Below are positions 55,201 to 55,517 of a stretch of 55,517 nucleotides of DNA, one piece after another. Both the position numbers and the translations under genes were made by a program. Every line of letters starts with the position of its first letter. Position 1 is the stretch's first letter. Below the pieces are notes generated by a model, which had not been told where the DNA came from, did not search any database, and saw only the letters and a list, made by a program, of their open reading frames with translations. The stretch spans positions 1 to 55,517 of the forward strand of contig NZ_CAKKLX010000033.1 of NCBI RefSeq assembly GCF_918698155.1, written 5' to 3'. Origin of the DNA: Roseomonas sp. CECT 9278 (GTDB taxonomy: Bacteria; Pseudomonadota; Alphaproteobacteria; Acetobacterales; Acetobacteraceae).

Positions 55201-55517
55201 CTACATGGGCATGCAGCGGACGATGTTGGCGTGGCCATGCGCCAGGGTCGCCAGCGTGCCGCTGGGGCAGGCATGGGCCTGGGCATTGGTGGCGGGCTCC
55301 AGCCCGCCCTGCCAGGACACGGTGCGGGTGCGCGGGGCGCAGTTGCGGCCGCGGCAATTGGCCGCCGCCTGCTGGCGGTCATTGGCGCGGGTGGCGGCCT
55401 GGCGGGTGCCGCGGGCATCGCGGGTCCGGCTGGCCGAGGCCTGGCGGGTGGTGGCGGCGGGGCGCGCCGCGGCCTGGCGGCTGCTGGCGGCTTCGCGGCG
55501 CTGCGGCGCCGCCGCGG
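55201..55517 (-). CDS. Ala/Arg/Gln-rich protein with C-terminal cysteines (partial)
   Basis: This frame is open from the window edge to a TAG at 55201-55203; the start lies to the right. The visible 105 residues begin with a low-complexity run of Ala, Arg, Gln, Thr and Ser (for example RQAAARPAATTRQASASRTR) and end with a compact region holding four cysteines: NCRGRNCAPRTRTVSWQGG, HACPSGTLATLAHGH and IVRCMPM. The layout suggests a disordered or repetitive region plus a disulphide-bonded C-terminal module, possibly extracytoplasmic. No family recognised. It stops 81 nt before the mdh start. Confidence 0.55.
   Translation of the reverse strand, partial: AAAPQRREAASSRQAAARPAATTRQASASRTRDARGTRQAATRANDRQQAAANCRGRNCAPRTRTVSWQGGLEPATNAQAHACPSGTLATLAHGHANIVRCMPM

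Overview
The window is very GC-rich, with a strong preference for G or C at third codon positions, and it reads as the chromosome of an alphaproteobacterium. Several features point to the Acetobacteraceae (Roseomonas-like). There are two tripartite-tricarboxylate (Bug-type) binding proteins and a hemJ-rho neighbourhood. The TCA genes run in the order mdh-sucC-sucD-sucA-sucB, and G/C-rich palindromes sit between genes. No rRNA, tRNA, CRISPR array, transposase or phage gene was seen. The species assignment is inference.

Left part (1-12,500). The 3' end of an unknown gene is coupled to a DUF2272 lipoprotein and an Old Yellow Enzyme reductase. These are followed by an HSL-type esterase, a Bug binding protein, a DUF1330 protein, hemJ and rho. 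Next come a CPRC-motif secreted protein (minus strand), a Mesh1-like small alarmone hydrolase, the NADH pyrophosphatase NudC and a small lipoprotein. A minus-strand set follows: RidA-like protein, lipoprotein and the redox chaperone HslO.

Middle (12,500-29,600). A Cache-domain chemoreceptor is followed by argD-argF and a cluster of small secreted proteins, including a repeat lipoprotein, a GlcG/HbpS protein and an Excalibur protein. Then come recX and azlCD. An envelope module follows: a thioester alpha-2-macroglobulin, pbpC (PBP1C) and a monooxygenase-fold protein. A cluster of five hairpins separates the first two. An unrecognised secreted protein is divergent from the macroglobulin.

Catabolic block (29,600-44,600). 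This holds an M20 amidohydrolase/carbamoylase, a CaiB-type CoA-transferase, a second Bug protein, a zinc-free quinone-oxidoreductase-like enzyme and a DHA2 exporter. A complete branched-chain-amino-acid-type ABC importer follows (binding protein, LivH, LivM, LivG, LivF), then an SMP-30 lactonase and HyuB-HyuA. Together they suggest uptake and hydrolysis of amide, cyclic-amide or acid substrates. The substrate cannot be read from sequence.

Right part (44,600-55,517). A membrane protein, a COG4339-type HD hydrolase, a small secreted protein and an Asp/Glu-racemase-fold enzyme come first. A truncated AraC regulator and a 64-residue protein follow. The 2-oxoglutarate dehydrogenase/succinyl-CoA synthetase/malate dehydrogenase genes lie beyond them, all on the minus strand. 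A strong intrinsic terminator sits between mdh and sucC.

Many genes overlap by ATGA or GTGA, so translational coupling is common. The most interesting non-coding signal is a two-copy structured element (7269-7307 and 12281-12326). Its stems differ by compensatory changes, while its loop (containing GAATC) and its 3' flank are conserved. I did not find a convincing new multi-gene system. The best leads are this element, the palindrome cluster inside the macroglobulin-pbpC locus, and the paired nucleotide-hydrolase genes.
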